DNA of 64,000 nt from JBGSQR01 sp964509295 (GCA_964509295.1 CAZDWS010000001.1:186001-250000), one strand, 5' to 3'; shown: positions 33,450 through 41,011, counted from the first letter of the stretch. Translations and numbers: made by a program. Notes: generated by a model from the letters alone, not told the origin.

Positions 33450-33755
33450 TCAGCAGCTTTCAACCTCTATCTTCTCCAGCAGCTCCAGCGCCTGATGATC
33501 CTCATACTCTTCAAACAGTTCCCTGATATTGTTGATATTGGCATGAATCAGATACAATTCATCCAGCAGACGACCGCTGTTTTCCTCCGGCAGTCCGACA
33601 CGGGCCAGCTTTTCCCTGAACAGATCCCAAAAACGGTTGTTTTTTTGCGGGTCGTCAATATGGCCGAGCAGGAGCTTAATCAGCTTGCGCGAGTTCCCGT
33701 CCGCGTCTATTCCTGTAAATGATACGTAGCGATCAATCCTGTTTTCCTGCTCCAT
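33450..33755 (-). CDS. cowN: CowN, protection of nitrogenase from carbon monoxide
   Basis: 101 residues, close to known CowN (~90-95). It matches along its length: DRYVSFTGIDADGNSRKLIKLLLGHIDDP, then FWDLFREKLARVGL, LYLIHANINNIRELFEEYEDHQAL and a Cys near the C-terminus (VESC). CowN binds dinitrogenase and relieves CO inhibition. It is the last gene of a three-gene operon with an SlyD-type isomerase and a zinc-ribbon protein. With nifH 26 kb away it supports a nitrogen-fixing lifestyle. Confidence 0.85.
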   Translation of the reverse strand: MEQENRIDRYVSFTGIDADGNSRKLIKLLLGHIDDPQKNNRFWDLFREKLARVGLPEENSGRLLDELYLIHANINNIRELFEEYEDHQALELLEKIEVESC

Positions 33756-33773
33756 TAACTCACTCTCCTTTAT

Positions 33774-34202
33774 TCAATCTATGCTGTCCAGCCGAAGTGC
33801 AAAAGTCAGATCACATCCGGCCAGCGGATGATTTCCATCCAGAGTCACATCAGCGTCACTGACTTCCATAACAACCATTACCCTGGTGGTTCCATCGGCA
33901 AAGCCGATGCTTAATTTTTGACCAGCAACGATCTCTTTTTCGGCAGGAAAAATCTGCCGGGCAACCTGAATTATATTTTCCTGCAAACGTGGACCATAGG
34001 CCTCTTCGGCCAGGAGCACGATATTTTTAACCTCATTAGGCCGCATACCGATCACTCCCCGCTCAAGGGCCGGGAAAACCTGATCATTGCCGATGGTAAA
34101 AACCAGCGGACCATGTTCATCCGTACTGTGGAAAATCCGCCCGTTTTCCATGGTGCCCACATAACTGACTGTAACTGTGCTGCCTGCCTCAGCTAATAAC
34201 AT
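33774..34202 (-). CDS. SlyD-type FKBP peptidyl-prolyl isomerase
   Basis: 142 residues. The FKBP domain is split by the IF (chaperone) insert, as in SlyD: VTVSYVGTMENGRIFHSTDE, EEAYGPRLQENIIQVARQIFP, then LDGNHPLAGCDLTFALRL. It lacks the His/Cys-rich nickel-binding tail of E. coli SlyD. A cytoplasmic foldase or chaperone. Gaps of 15 and 18 bp to its neighbours suggest an operon with cowN; whether it assists nitrogenase maturation is inference. Confidence 0.92.
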   Translation of the reverse strand: MLLAEAGSTVTVSYVGTMENGRIFHSTDEHGPLVFTIGNDQVFPALERGVIGMRPNEVKNIVLLAEEAYGPRLQENIIQVARQIFPAEKEIVAGQKLSIGFADGTTRVMVVMEVSDADVTLDGNHPLAGCDLTFALRLDSID

Positions 34203-34217
34203 ATAACATCCACCTTT

Positions 34218-34532
34218 CTATTTATGATCACACCCTGTAAAACAGCCACAGGCCCCGCAGGTACAGAGCCGCAGGCCGCAGACATGACAGGCCGGATTCT
34301 GAGGATCTCGCCCATCAATGGTTTTGCCGCAACTGCCGCAAATGTATCGGTAGAAAGCAAAGCCGCAATCACGGCAGACCAGTTTATGAGCATCATCAGG
34401 CTTTGGGATGATGTGCACAGAGCCACAGATCATGCAGATTGAGGCCATTTCGGGCTTGTTTCTAATGCCTTCACGCTTGACGCGATATTGTTCGAACAAC
34501 TTCTTGGCAACCTCTCTGTCTGGTGTTTCCAT
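34218..34532 (-). CDS. zinc-ribbon protein with multiple CxxC pairs
   Basis: 104 residues. The pairs are CMIC, CRDC, CGSC, CHVC and a C-terminal CTCGACGC cluster, enough for two or three zinc ribbons. The N-terminus is helical and charged. It looks like a small nucleic-acid- or protein-binding adaptor; I do not recognise a family. It is the first gene of the cowN operon. Confidence 0.65.
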   Translation of the reverse strand: METPDREVAKKLFEQYRVKREGIRNKPEMASICMICGSVHIIPKPDDAHKLVCRDCGFAFYRYICGSCGKTIDGRDPQNPACHVCGLRLCTCGACGCFTGCDHK

Positions 34533-34599
34533 TTTATCCCCCGGTCAATCTGTTCAACTCTTTGCAAATTCACTGCCGGATCTGAAACAAATAAACAGA

Positions 34600-34629
34600 T
34601 TGTCGTTGAACTGCCTGACGTGTTATAAG
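34600..34629 (+). promoter_or_regulatory. promoter candidate for the rhlE-type helicase
   Basis: TTGTCG (34600-34605), 17 bp, TTATAA (34623-34628). A start near 34636 would place the hairpin at 34643 at the very 5' end of the mRNA. Confidence 0.4.
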
Positions 34630-34642
34630 TGGAATACATTGG

Positions 34643-34675
34643 AACCACAGGGGAAACTCCTGTGGTTTTTATTTT
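34643..34675 (+). terminator. leader hairpin with T-run before the RNA helicase gene
   Basis: AACCACAGG (34643-34651) pairs with CCTGTGGTT (34659-34667), followed by TTTATTTTT. The nearest plus-strand gene upstream ends at 33430, with opposite-strand genes between, so the hairpin more likely acts in the helicase leader as an attenuator than as a gene end. Confidence 0.65.
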
Positions 34676-34733
34676 TCGCGATAAACCATACTTAAACCGT
34701 CATCTCTGATTTGTTCATACAAGGAGTTCAAGC

Positions 34734-36053
34734 ATGTCTTTTGAAAATCTCGGCCTGCGCGCCGAACTACTGAGCGCTATCGTCTCACAGGGCTATACAA
34801 CACCAACCCCGATCCAGACCGAAGCAATTCCGGTAATTTTAGAAGGTGGCGACCTGCTTGCCGGCGCCCAGACCGGCACCGGCAAGACCGCCGCATTTGC
34901 CCTGCCGATTGTCCAGATGCTGAGTAAAGTCACACCCCGTGAAAAACGGAGAATACCAAGGGCGCTAGTCCTGGTTCCAACCCGGGAACTGGCGGCCCAG
35001 GTCAGCGAGCAGATGAACAACTATGCCCGGCGCCTGTCGCTGCGCTCAACCATGATCTATGGCGGAGTAACTATCCAGGCACAAATCGAACGCCTGCACC
35101 GCGGTGTCGACATTGTGGTTGCCACACCGGGGCGACTGCTGGACCACGCCCAGCGCGGCACCATCAATCTGTCCCGAATTCAGTTCCTGGTGCTGGATGA
35201 AGCGGACCGCATGCTGGATCTGGGATTTATTGACGACATCCACAAAGTAGCCGAGTATCTGCCAGCCAAGCGCCAGACTCTGCTATTTTCCGCAACCTAT
35301 TCCCAGAGCATCAAACAGCTGGCTGACGAACTGCTCAACCGTCCGCGCCGGATTGAGGTTGCACGCAGCAATATCGCTGCTGACGCAGTGGCCCAGACAG
35401 TTTACCAGGTGGAACGGAGCCGCAAGCGGGAAATGCTCTCTTTCCTGATCCGCACCGGCGGCTGGAATCAGGTTCTGGTTTTTGCAAAGACCCGCTACGG
35501 GGCCGACAAACTGACTGAAGAACTGCTTTATGACGGCATCAAGGCCGCAGCCATCCATAGCAACAAGAGCCAGTCGATCCGCACACGTACCCTGGCGGAA
35601 TTCAAGCAGGGTGTATTCAGCGTATTGGTAGCGACGGATGTGGCGGCTCGCGGTCTGGATATCGAGCGCCTGCCCCACGTAATAAATTATGATCTGCCCC
35701 AGGTCCCGGAAGATTATGTGCATCGCATCGGACGTACCGGTCGCGCCGGAGAAAACGGGATCGCCCTTTCGCTGGTATCTCCCCAGGAGCTACCCATGCT
35801 GCAGGCCATAGAAAAACTGCTCCAGTACCCCATTCCACGCCAGACGATTGAGGAGTTTCCACATCAGGCGGCAAAGCGCAGCGGCAAGCCAAGGGATAAC
35901 AAACAGCCAAAACAGCAGTACAAACCTAAGAGTGAACAGGAAAAGAGTGCCAAAATACCGGAAATGGGCAAACCGGCACGAAGGGGAAAAGTCATACCGG
36001 AGCGTCCGGCTCCCAAGACCGGACGCCGTGGCAGCAGAACCAAAAAACATTAA
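34734..36053 (+). CDS. DEAD-box RNA helicase (RhlE type)
   Basis: 439 residues. All DEAD motifs are present: AQTGTGKT (I), PTRELAAQ (Ia), TPGRLLDH (Ib), DEAD (II, VLDEADRMLD), SAT (III), and in domain 2 ATDVAARGLDIERLPHVINYDLP (V) and HRIGRTGRAG (VI). The tail after residue ~375 is basic, low-complexity (KPRDNKQPKQQYKPK), a usual RNA-anchoring extension. It unwinds RNA in ribosome assembly or decay, often in the cold. The mRNA leader contains a hairpin with T-run. An RRM protein follows 28 bp later. Confidence 0.95.
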   Translation: MSFENLGLRAELLSAIVSQGYTTPTPIQTEAIPVILEGGDLLAGAQTGTGKTAAFALPIVQMLSKVTPREKRRIPRALVLVPTRELAAQVSEQMNNYARRLSLRSTMIYGGVTIQAQIERLHRGVDIVVATPGRLLDHAQRGTINLSRIQFLVLDEADRMLDLGFIDDIHKVAEYLPAKRQTLLFSATYSQSIKQLADELLNRPRRIEVARSNIAADAVAQTVYQVERSRKREMLSFLIRTGGWNQVLVFAKTRYGADKLTEELLYDGIKAAAIHSNKSQSIRTRTLAEFKQGVFSVLVATDVAARGLDIERLPHVINYDLPQVPEDYVHRIGRTGRAGENGIALSLVSPQELPMLQAIEKLLQYPIPRQTIEEFPHQAAKRSGKPRDNKQPKQQYKPKSEQEKSAKIPEMGKPARRGKVIPERPAPKTGRRGSRTKKH

Positions 36054-36081
36054 TTCAGGCAGAACTTTATAAGGATAATTT

Positions 36082-36396
36082 ATGGGCGTGGAAGTTTACG
36101 TCGGCCAGATCGCTGACACCGTAACTGAAGACGAATTAAAAAAACTATTCTCCATAGTCGGCACAGTTGAGTCAGTACATATTGTGAAGGACTCGGAAAC
36201 CGGAAAATACCGGGGCTGCGGATATGTCAGAATGTCCAGTGATGAAGAGGCCAAAGAGTCTATTGATTTTCTGAACGGCACCATGCTTGGCGACCGCCTG
36301 ATAGTTGTCAGAAACGTCCCTAAAAAGGTCTTCAAAAATAACGGTTCATCAGGCAACAACAGAAATGCAAAGGACATTCGTACAGGAAAAAAATAA
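36082..36396 (+). CDS. RRM-type RNA-binding protein
   Basis: 104 residues; a single RNA recognition motif with RNP2 VYVGQI (5-10) and RNP1 KYRGCGYVRM (about 49-58), plus a short basic Gly/Asn tail. Bacterial RRM proteins are abundant in cold-responsive anaerobes and cyanobacteria. The 28-bp gap and shared strand suggest co-expression with the helicase, which is functionally sensible. Confidence 0.95.
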   Translation: MGVEVYVGQIADTVTEDELKKLFSIVGTVESVHIVKDSETGKYRGCGYVRMSSDEEAKESIDFLNGTMLGDRLIVVRNVPKKVFKNNGSSGNNRNAKDIRTGKK

Positions 36397-36413
36397 CCGC
36401 CTACACATCCGGA

Positions 36414-36719
36414 TTAATTTTTATCGTCATTTGTCCCGCCCCAGATAGCCATCCATTGCTGCTGGGGCGTTCTGCTGTCGCCATATTGGACAATCACCCC
36501 GTCAGCCTTTTGATATGAGCACGACCAACCCGGTTTGTCAGCACCCTGAAAAGTTGGGTAATCGTGGGGATGCTCCTTGGCATCGTATGGCGCTGAAAAA
36601 GTCCCATCATTTACCGGGGGCGGACATCGGTCATCGCCCGTATACCATTTGTCTTCAGCGCAATAGCCATTTGCAACCATCAGAAACAGAGCAAACAGAC
36701 CTGTCAGAAATATTTTCAT
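36414..36719 (-). CDS. small exported protein of unknown function
   Basis: 101 residues. ATG at 36719 has GGAG 6 bp upstream, and gives the signal peptide MKIFLTGLFALFLMVANGYCA. The mature part has two cysteines (CPPP, WSCSY) that could form a disulfide and aromatic residues (WYTGDDR, QQWMAIWGG). The family is not recognised; periplasmic. Confidence 0.7.
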   Translation of the reverse strand: MKIFLTGLFALFLMVANGYCAEDKWYTGDDRCPPPVNDGTFSAPYDAKEHPHDYPTFQGADKPGWSCSYQKADGVIVQYGDSRTPQQQWMAIWGGTNDDKN

Positions 36720-36850
36720 CTTATTCTCCATCAAGATACTTTTATGTAATTTTTCAGTTTATTCTTAAATATTAACAATTTCGTCACATTTTTTCAATTG
36801 ACATAAAATTTAAATAAGCATTAATCTATTATATACAGGAGGTGACCAAC

Positions 36851-37198
36851 ATGATGATCCAAGTACATTTTACCGACAACACATATGACTATGTAAATGA
36901 ACAGACATTGCAACGACTTCTGATAAAACAGAGTGATCTTATCAGGTTCAAGCGTTCCTCAGGCTGGGTGGTCGTCGGTTTTGATGAACTGAGAAAAACT
37001 ACGCGCAATGAAGATTACAAACACCTGGTTAAAGCCAAGAAAATCATTCGCGTTTTATATAACGACAATCGCTATGACTATGTAACCGATGAGATGTTGG
37101 ACGATCTGATCGAGTCGGACAAAATCGCCAGGTTTGAGAGATCAACCGGCTGGGCAACTGTCGGTGTTGATCCGGTTAGAAAAGCCAAACGCGGCTGA
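36851..37198 (+). CDS. small protein of two tandem ~50-residue repeats
   Basis: 115 residues from the ATG at 36851, which follows AGGAGGTGA; an in-frame GTG at 36842 overlaps the Shine-Dalgarno. Two repeats align across the whole protein: each has hydrophobic-x-Y/F-x-D-N-x-YDYV, a helix (LQRLL / LDDLI), and (F)KRSSGW or ERSTGW followed by V-x-V-G-x-D-x-(L/V)-RK. Similar short GSU-type proteins occur in Geobacter; the function is unknown. Confidence 0.7.
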   Translation: MMIQVHFTDNTYDYVNEQTLQRLLIKQSDLIRFKRSSGWVVVGFDELRKTTRNEDYKHLVKAKKIIRVLYNDNRYDYVTDEMLDDLIESDKIARFERSTGWATVGVDPVRKAKRG

Positions 37199-37225
37199 AA
37201 AAATATTACCGATTACAAAACACAG

Positions 37226-37260
37226 AAGGGTTTTAGGCAGATGCCTAAAACCCTTGTTTA
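37226..37260 (+). terminator. terminator with perfect 14-bp stem
   Basis: AAGGGTTTTAGGCA pairs with TGCCTAAAACCCTT (37226-37239 with 37242-37255), followed by GTTTATTT. Confidence 0.85.
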
Positions 37261-37488
37261 TTTCCAGCCAGCACAACAGACCCTTCTGAGTCAGAATACT
37301 GACTTTCAAATCTGTTATCTTTTCCATCAGAACAACTGACCTGCCAAATTCTCCCGTAAGATTTCATCCTTGGCCCAATCCGGACCGTCAAGGTATAAAT
37401 TATGCATTTAATAGCAGATTATCATGGACCAAAACCATTAACCCCACCCCCTAAACAGCTATAATTCAGTAATTACGGGAGGATAGGA

Positions 37489-37716
37489 ATGCTTGACGAC
37501 TGTATTAGCAAACTTCAGGAACTTGACCGCAACTGCCATCAAGTCAATGAAATGACACCTGACATGCATAAAGAGTTTGAAAAGGCATTAATCGAACTGC
37601 TGCATCATTCTGTTACTGAAAACAAAAGGGCGATCTGCACCATCAGGAAGCTGCAGCACGAACTGGAATTTACCCGTTCGGGTTTGAAAACCCTGATGAC
37701 CGAACTGCACAACTGA
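37489..37716 (+). CDS. small coiled-coil protein, hypothetical
   Basis: 75 residues, nearly all helical with heptad-like spacing (LQELD, FEKALIELLHH, KLQHELEFTRSGLKTL). GGGAGGA lies 5 bp before the ATG. There is no family match. Its last 47 bp overlap the 3' end of the convergent membrane protein gene. Confidence 0.55.
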   Translation: MLDDCISKLQELDRNCHQVNEMTPDMHKEFEKALIELLHHSVTENKRAICTIRKLQHELEFTRSGLKTLMTELHN

Positions 37717-38152
37717 ACAGAACGACAAGAGCGATCCCTCCGCCAATCACCGCCAGATTGCACACTGCAGAAATCCCATGAAGCTTGCGGAATGCTGCCC
37801 GGTGCGGATTATCAGCCGGAGTGGTTTCAAATGACGCTATGGATTTTTTCAACTCAACCGCACGCGGTTCGATGACGAATGCCTGCAGAGCAGTAATAAT
37901 CAGCATTACTGAGATGATAATCGCCGGAGCTATGGCAGAGCGCCCCCTGGAAAACGCCAGACAGATCAACGCAACAGTTCCACAGGCCAGCCCCCACCGA
38001 AAGTAGCCTGGAAACAACACACCAACAATTCCGCCGGCCATATCCCTGCTGTAGGACTTGAACAGCACCGGAGTCAGCAGAAAAGTGAACAGAGCCGCCC
38101 CTCCAACCCAGAGGGAAACTGCCAGACGGTATAAAACGGTTTTTATCTCCAT
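37670..38152 (-). CDS. DUF4149-family membrane protein
   Basis: 160 residues with four hydrophobic segments (about 8-28, 45-62, 70-92, 128-150). The first has LWVGGAALFTFLLTPVLF, the signature of DUF4149/TMEM205-like proteins. The function is unknown. The gene end overlaps the end of the coiled-coil gene by 47 bp, an antisense 3' overlap. Confidence 0.8.
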   Translation of the reverse strand: MEIKTVLYRLAVSLWVGGAALFTFLLTPVLFKSYSRDMAGGIVGVLFPGYFRWGLACGTVALICLAFSRGRSAIAPAIIISVMLIITALQAFVIEPRAVELKKSIASFETTPADNPHRAAFRKLHGISAVCNLAVIGGGIALVVLFSCAVRSSGFSNPNG

Positions 38153-38540
38153 ATATTCCTCGCCACCCTTTTTTAATAATTAATACTTGAAGTTATCACA
38201 CCTGGCGAATAATTTACAATTCTGCATGATATGGTTCTCCGCAATCAGGCGTTGCAGATGTGTTGGTTTGACTTTTTAATTAGATATTTTTTAAAAGGGC
38301 AGTGAAGAGAGTTTTAGCAAGTCTGCTTATGTATTTGTATTGCTTATTGTTTCCTAAATAATAGGCGTTTTTCTGTATTGGGGTAGAGGGTGATGTCAGA
38401 ATCAATGTGCAACAATAAGGCCCTGAAGCTGATCAGCTTCAGGGCCTGTTTTATTTTCCATCAGTGGATCCGGTCCCATATCAAAGTGCCAGCCTTATGC
38501 ACCTTTGATCTGAAACTACCAGCCATTATTCCATCAATCA
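38153..38540. other. 388-bp intergenic region with a strong terminator, possible small RNA
   Basis: It contains no protein gene. A TTGACT at 38268 with a weak -10 (TTAAAA at 38291) followed by the terminator at 38418 could define a ~155-nt RNA. The promoter is weak, so this is only a candidate. Confidence 0.3.
38418..38457 (+). terminator. 30-bp perfect palindromic terminator
   Basis: AGGCCCTGAAGCTGA is followed by its exact reverse complement (38418-38447), then GTTTTATTTT. The T-run is on the plus strand, where no upstream gene is seen; it may also end the minus-strand XRE transcript. Confidence 0.75.
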
Positions 38541-39056
38541 TTAATCCTTTTCATAGTCCAGCTTTCTCTCCGCAACCAAAGAAAGGTGTTCCCCTGTCTG
38601 TGGACAACCGTTCTTGCCTTCAAGTTTTCTATGCTTGTTTAGTGCACGTACAATCTCGATCAGAAGCGGTAGATCATTGTTATCAAGCTGTTTCAGTTCT
38701 CTCTGTAAAATTAATTTGTCTTTTGCAAGGGCGAGACTTGTCACTTTATCAGACTGTATAAGTGATTCGGAGTGTTCTTCCCCGTCACAGAAAAAATATT
38801 TGAAACTAACGTCAAGTGCCTGGGAGATCCTGATCAGAATCTTCAGGGAAGGCAGCTGTGTTTCACGCTCGATCTTTCCGATATAAGTATAGTCCACTCC
38901 GCCGGCGACCATTGCGGCCAGCTCTTTCTGTGAGAGCCCTTTTTCAATTCTCAGCAGCTTTAGTTTGTTCCCTATTCCCAAATTCAAATAATCCTCCGGA
39001 TGCTTCAAAACTAACGGTTCCGATTTTTTATACGTATACCGTTTATCCCGCTTCAT
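38541..39056 (-). CDS. XRE-family regulator of the Hcp module
   Basis: 171 residues from the ATG at 39056; an in-frame TTG further upstream at 39104 overlaps the divergent promoter. The helix-turn-helix (GNKLKLLRIEKGLSQKELAAMV ... YIGKIERE, about 30-85) is followed by a helical dimerisation region. It is transcribed divergently from the 97-aa/hcp genes across a 96-bp region that contains a strong promoter, so it probably represses or controls the module. Its first 54 codons, with the promoter, were duplicated along with the module and are decayed in the second copy (40806-40969). Confidence 0.85.
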   Translation of the reverse strand: MKRDKRYTYKKSEPLVLKHPEDYLNLGIGNKLKLLRIEKGLSQKELAAMVAGGVDYTYIGKIERETQLPSLKILIRISQALDVSFKYFFCDGEEHSESLIQSDKVTSLALAKDKLILQRELKQLDNNDLPLLIEIVRALNKHRKLEGKNGCPQTGEHLSLVAERKLDYEKD

Positions 39057-39097
39057 GTCAATCGAGCCTTTGCAAGCTAAATAATTATTATTTATGC

Positions 39098-39126
39098 TTG
39101 ACAATAGTTTATATTTATCTTATTAG
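39098..39126 (+). promoter_or_regulatory. promoter of the first Hcp module
   Basis: TTGACA (39098-39103), 17 bp, TATTAG (39121-39126), in the divergent region with the XRE gene. Confidence 0.65.
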
Positions 39127-39152
39127 GTTTTTAAAATGATTCGAGGGCCTTT

Positions 39153-39446
39153 ATGAATAAACTTCGTTTACTCAGAAAACTGCATGACGGTGAGCTGTTT
39201 GATTGTTTGTCCGGTGAAGAGCTGCGCCTGTTTCTGCTGATGATCGTTGACAGTAATGAAAGCGGAGAAGGTGAGCTGCATCTTGGGTACTTGGGCTTGC
39301 TATTTGGCGGGGAAATTTCCCGGAAGGGATTGGAAAACATCTGTGAGGAGCTGCAGAAAAAACAGCTTGTGAGGCTGACCAAAATTCCCGGGTGTGAATC
39401 TACTGTCATGTACCGGATCCGCAATCAGGATGATTACGCACCATGA
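39153..39446 (+). CDS. winged-helix-like small protein, module copy 1
   Basis: 97 residues. A helical N-terminus (MNKLRLLRKLHDGELFDCLS) is followed by ELRLFLLMIV, a possible recognition region ISRKGLENICEELQKKQLVRL, and a beta-wing-like KIPGCESTVMYRIR; this is the layout of a small winged helix. It might regulate the module or act as an adaptor; the function is unknown. The paralogue at 41067 is clearly homologous but more diverged than the identical hcp block, so it has been evolving longer than the conversion event. Confidence 0.65.
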   Translation: MNKLRLLRKLHDGELFDCLSGEELRLFLLMIVDSNESGEGELHLGYLGLLFGGEISRKGLENICEELQKKQLVRLTKIPGCESTVMYRIRNQDDYAP

Positions 39447-39482
39447 TTCGGAATTATAAAACACGGAAAGGAGGAATGAAAA

Positions 39483-39968
39483 ATGGCAATGCCTTGTCAC
39501 TTAACAATCACAGGAGAAAAACTGGGAGAAATCAGAGGTTCGTGCGACATGAGGGGAAGAGAGAATACGATTCTTGTTTATGAACTTCATCACTCTATAG
39601 GTATGCCAAAGAGTCCTAATAACGGGTTTCCAACGGCAAAAAGAGTTCATAACCCCCTGACCGTAGTTAAAGAGGTCGACCAAAGTTCGCCCAAGATATT
39701 CCAGGCTTGCGTCACCGGAGAACAACTGAAAGATGTAACATTAAAATACTATCGCATTACAAAGCAGGGTACTGAAGAGCATTACTACACTACAAAACTC
39801 GAAGAGGCTATTGTTGTGGGCTATAGTCCTTACATACCGGTAACTCTTAAGTCCTCGAATGATGTCTTAAAACATATGGAGTCAGTTTCTTTTGCCTATA
39901 AAAAAATCAAGGTGACTTGGGAAGCAACAGGAATTGAAGCAGAAGATTCCTGGGATGCGCCACGATAA
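39483..39968 (+). CDS. hcp: Hcp, type VI secretion tube protein (copy 1)
   Basis: 161 residues, typical Hcp length. The Hcp1 fold is shown by PCHLTITGEKLGEIRGSCDMRGRENTI, YELHHSIG and the C-terminal VSFAYKKIKVTWEATGIEAEDSW. Hcp hexamers form the expelled inner tube of the T6SS and can carry small effectors in their lumen. AAAGGAGG precedes the start. No sheath, baseplate or VgrG genes are in the window, so this is an orphan hcp linked to a cargo gene. It is nearly identical to the copy at 41396: only three substitutions, all near the N-terminus. Confidence 0.95.
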   Translation: MAMPCHLTITGEKLGEIRGSCDMRGRENTILVYELHHSIGMPKSPNNGFPTAKRVHNPLTVVKEVDQSSPKIFQACVTGEQLKDVTLKYYRITKQGTEEHYYTTKLEEAIVVGYSPYIPVTLKSSNDVLKHMESVSFAYKKIKVTWEATGIEAEDSWDAPR

Positions 39969-40075
39969 ATTATTAAAAGATTTAAAGGTGGCGAGCTGCT
40001 ACTCATCTTTTCCTCATCAAGTAGCCTGTACCCTTTAATCACTAACTATTTATTGGACAACAACGGAGGTGCAAG

Positions 40076-40477
40076 ATGGGAGATGAAAATCGAGGTTATG
40101 ATTTATCCACAGAAACGGTCACGGAAACGCATATATTTGAACATAGCATACTGGCACGACAGGCGGCATTTTGGTACTGTCAGAATAATGTAACAAAGCC
40201 TGTGGCTATAGGCTTGGATGGGGCTAGCATGTTCTTCGCTGTGACAGGGGCAGGTCTTCTTGTTACGGGTGGCACGTCATTACTCGCTGTTGGTAATGCA
40301 AATTTAGGGCTTATGTGCAAGGGGCTTTCTGCTGTTGATATATTTATAGAAGCCGGTTCTACACCTTCTGCATATACTACCACATTAGGGGCAATTCAAA
40401 TACCTGGTTTAAAAGGAAGACTTTTAAGTTATGGTTTGGCGCTCACTGATACGCTATTAACCGTACATGACAAATAA
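40076..40477 (+). CDS. putative Hcp-dependent membrane-acting effector, copy 1
   Basis: 133 residues; no homologue is recognised. The N-terminal 45 residues are polar, followed by a glycine-rich hydrophobic stretch (about 50-83: SMFFAVTGAGLLVTGGTSLL), and a C-terminal region ending LTDTLLTVHDK. Its place directly after hcp and directly before a three-helix membrane protein is the arrangement of T6SS effector-immunity pairs, and its size fits the Hcp lumen. A membrane-inserting or pore-forming role is inference. Residues 1-85 are identical in the second copy, while 86-133 differ markedly. Confidence 0.55.
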   Translation: MGDENRGYDLSTETVTETHIFEHSILARQAAFWYCQNNVTKPVAIGLDGASMFFAVTGAGLLVTGGTSLLAVGNANLGLMCKGLSAVDIFIEAGSTPSAYTTTLGAIQIPGLKGRLLSYGLALTDTLLTVHDK

Positions 40478-40478
40478 C

Positions 40479-40805
40479 ATGAATAAAATAAAACTTTTAA
40501 ATATTGCCTCGTATATTTTCTTTGGGCTTAGTGTCTTAATTGGTATCGCACTGAGTTTTTATATAAAAGATGCTCACATGAAAAAAATTGCTGCAGATTT
40601 TATTTGTTTAATGTGGACATTGTTTTTTTCATCCATGGCATTAGAATCGCATTTCTCCGGTGAATTCAACATCAGGGGCGCAAGAGCAACAAGAGCTGAA
40701 AATCCGGTAGCATTTTATTTTGCCATGTTTTTTTATGTGCTGATTTCGTTAATGCTTTTTCGTTTGTTTGTTAAAGTTACACTCGAAATAATAAATGGTG
40801 GTTAG
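40479..40805 (+). CDS. putative immunity membrane protein, copy 1
   Basis: 108 residues from the ATG at 40479, 1 bp after the effector's stop. Three membrane helices are predicted (about 5-26, 35-55, 76-105), with a basic loop NIRGARATRAENP before the last helix. The first half diverges from copy 2 while the second half is nearly identical. An inner-membrane partner to a membrane-acting effector is the simplest reading. The weak ribosome binding site suggests coupled translation. Confidence 0.55.
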   Translation: MNKIKLLNIASYIFFGLSVLIGIALSFYIKDAHMKKIAADFICLMWTLFFSSMALESHFSGEFNIRGARATRAENPVAFYFAMFFYVLISLMLFRLFVKVTLEIINGG

Positions 40806-40969
40806 TCCAGCCCGCCGACGACCATAGAGGCCGGCTCTTTCTGTGAGAGCCCTTTTTCAATTCTCAGCAGCCTCAGTTTGTTCCCTATTCCCCAGTTCAA
40901 ATAGTCCTCCGGATGCTTCTAAACTAACGGTCCTGGTTTTTTATACCCATACCGTTTATCCCGTTTCAT
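40806..40969 (-). pseudogene. truncated copy of the XRE regulator
   Basis: It aligns with the first 54 codons of the regulator at 38541-39056. Codon 15 is a stop (TAG at 40919-40921, from TTG), and the copy ends at the duplication junction, so the dimerisation region is missing. Only the intact upstream regulator can serve both modules. Confidence 0.9.
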
Positions 40970-41011
40970 GTCAACCGTGCCACTATTAAGCCAAATAATT
41001 ATTATTAATGC

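Larger units (their letters stand above)
38891..40803. repeat. tandem duplication, unit 1 (1,913 bp)
   Basis: Every matched point in the two halves (regulator start 39056/40969, hcp 39483/41396, effector 40076/41989) is offset by exactly 1,913 bp. The boundary at 40804 shares AGTCCA with the unit start at 38891. The unit holds the 5' part of the XRE gene, the winged-helix-like gene, hcp, the effector candidate and the membrane partner. Confidence 0.95.

Noticed and set aside
38390..38761. 123-aa plus-strand reading frame
   Set aside because: Runs through the perfect terminator palindrome and antisense to the XRE gene; no homology.
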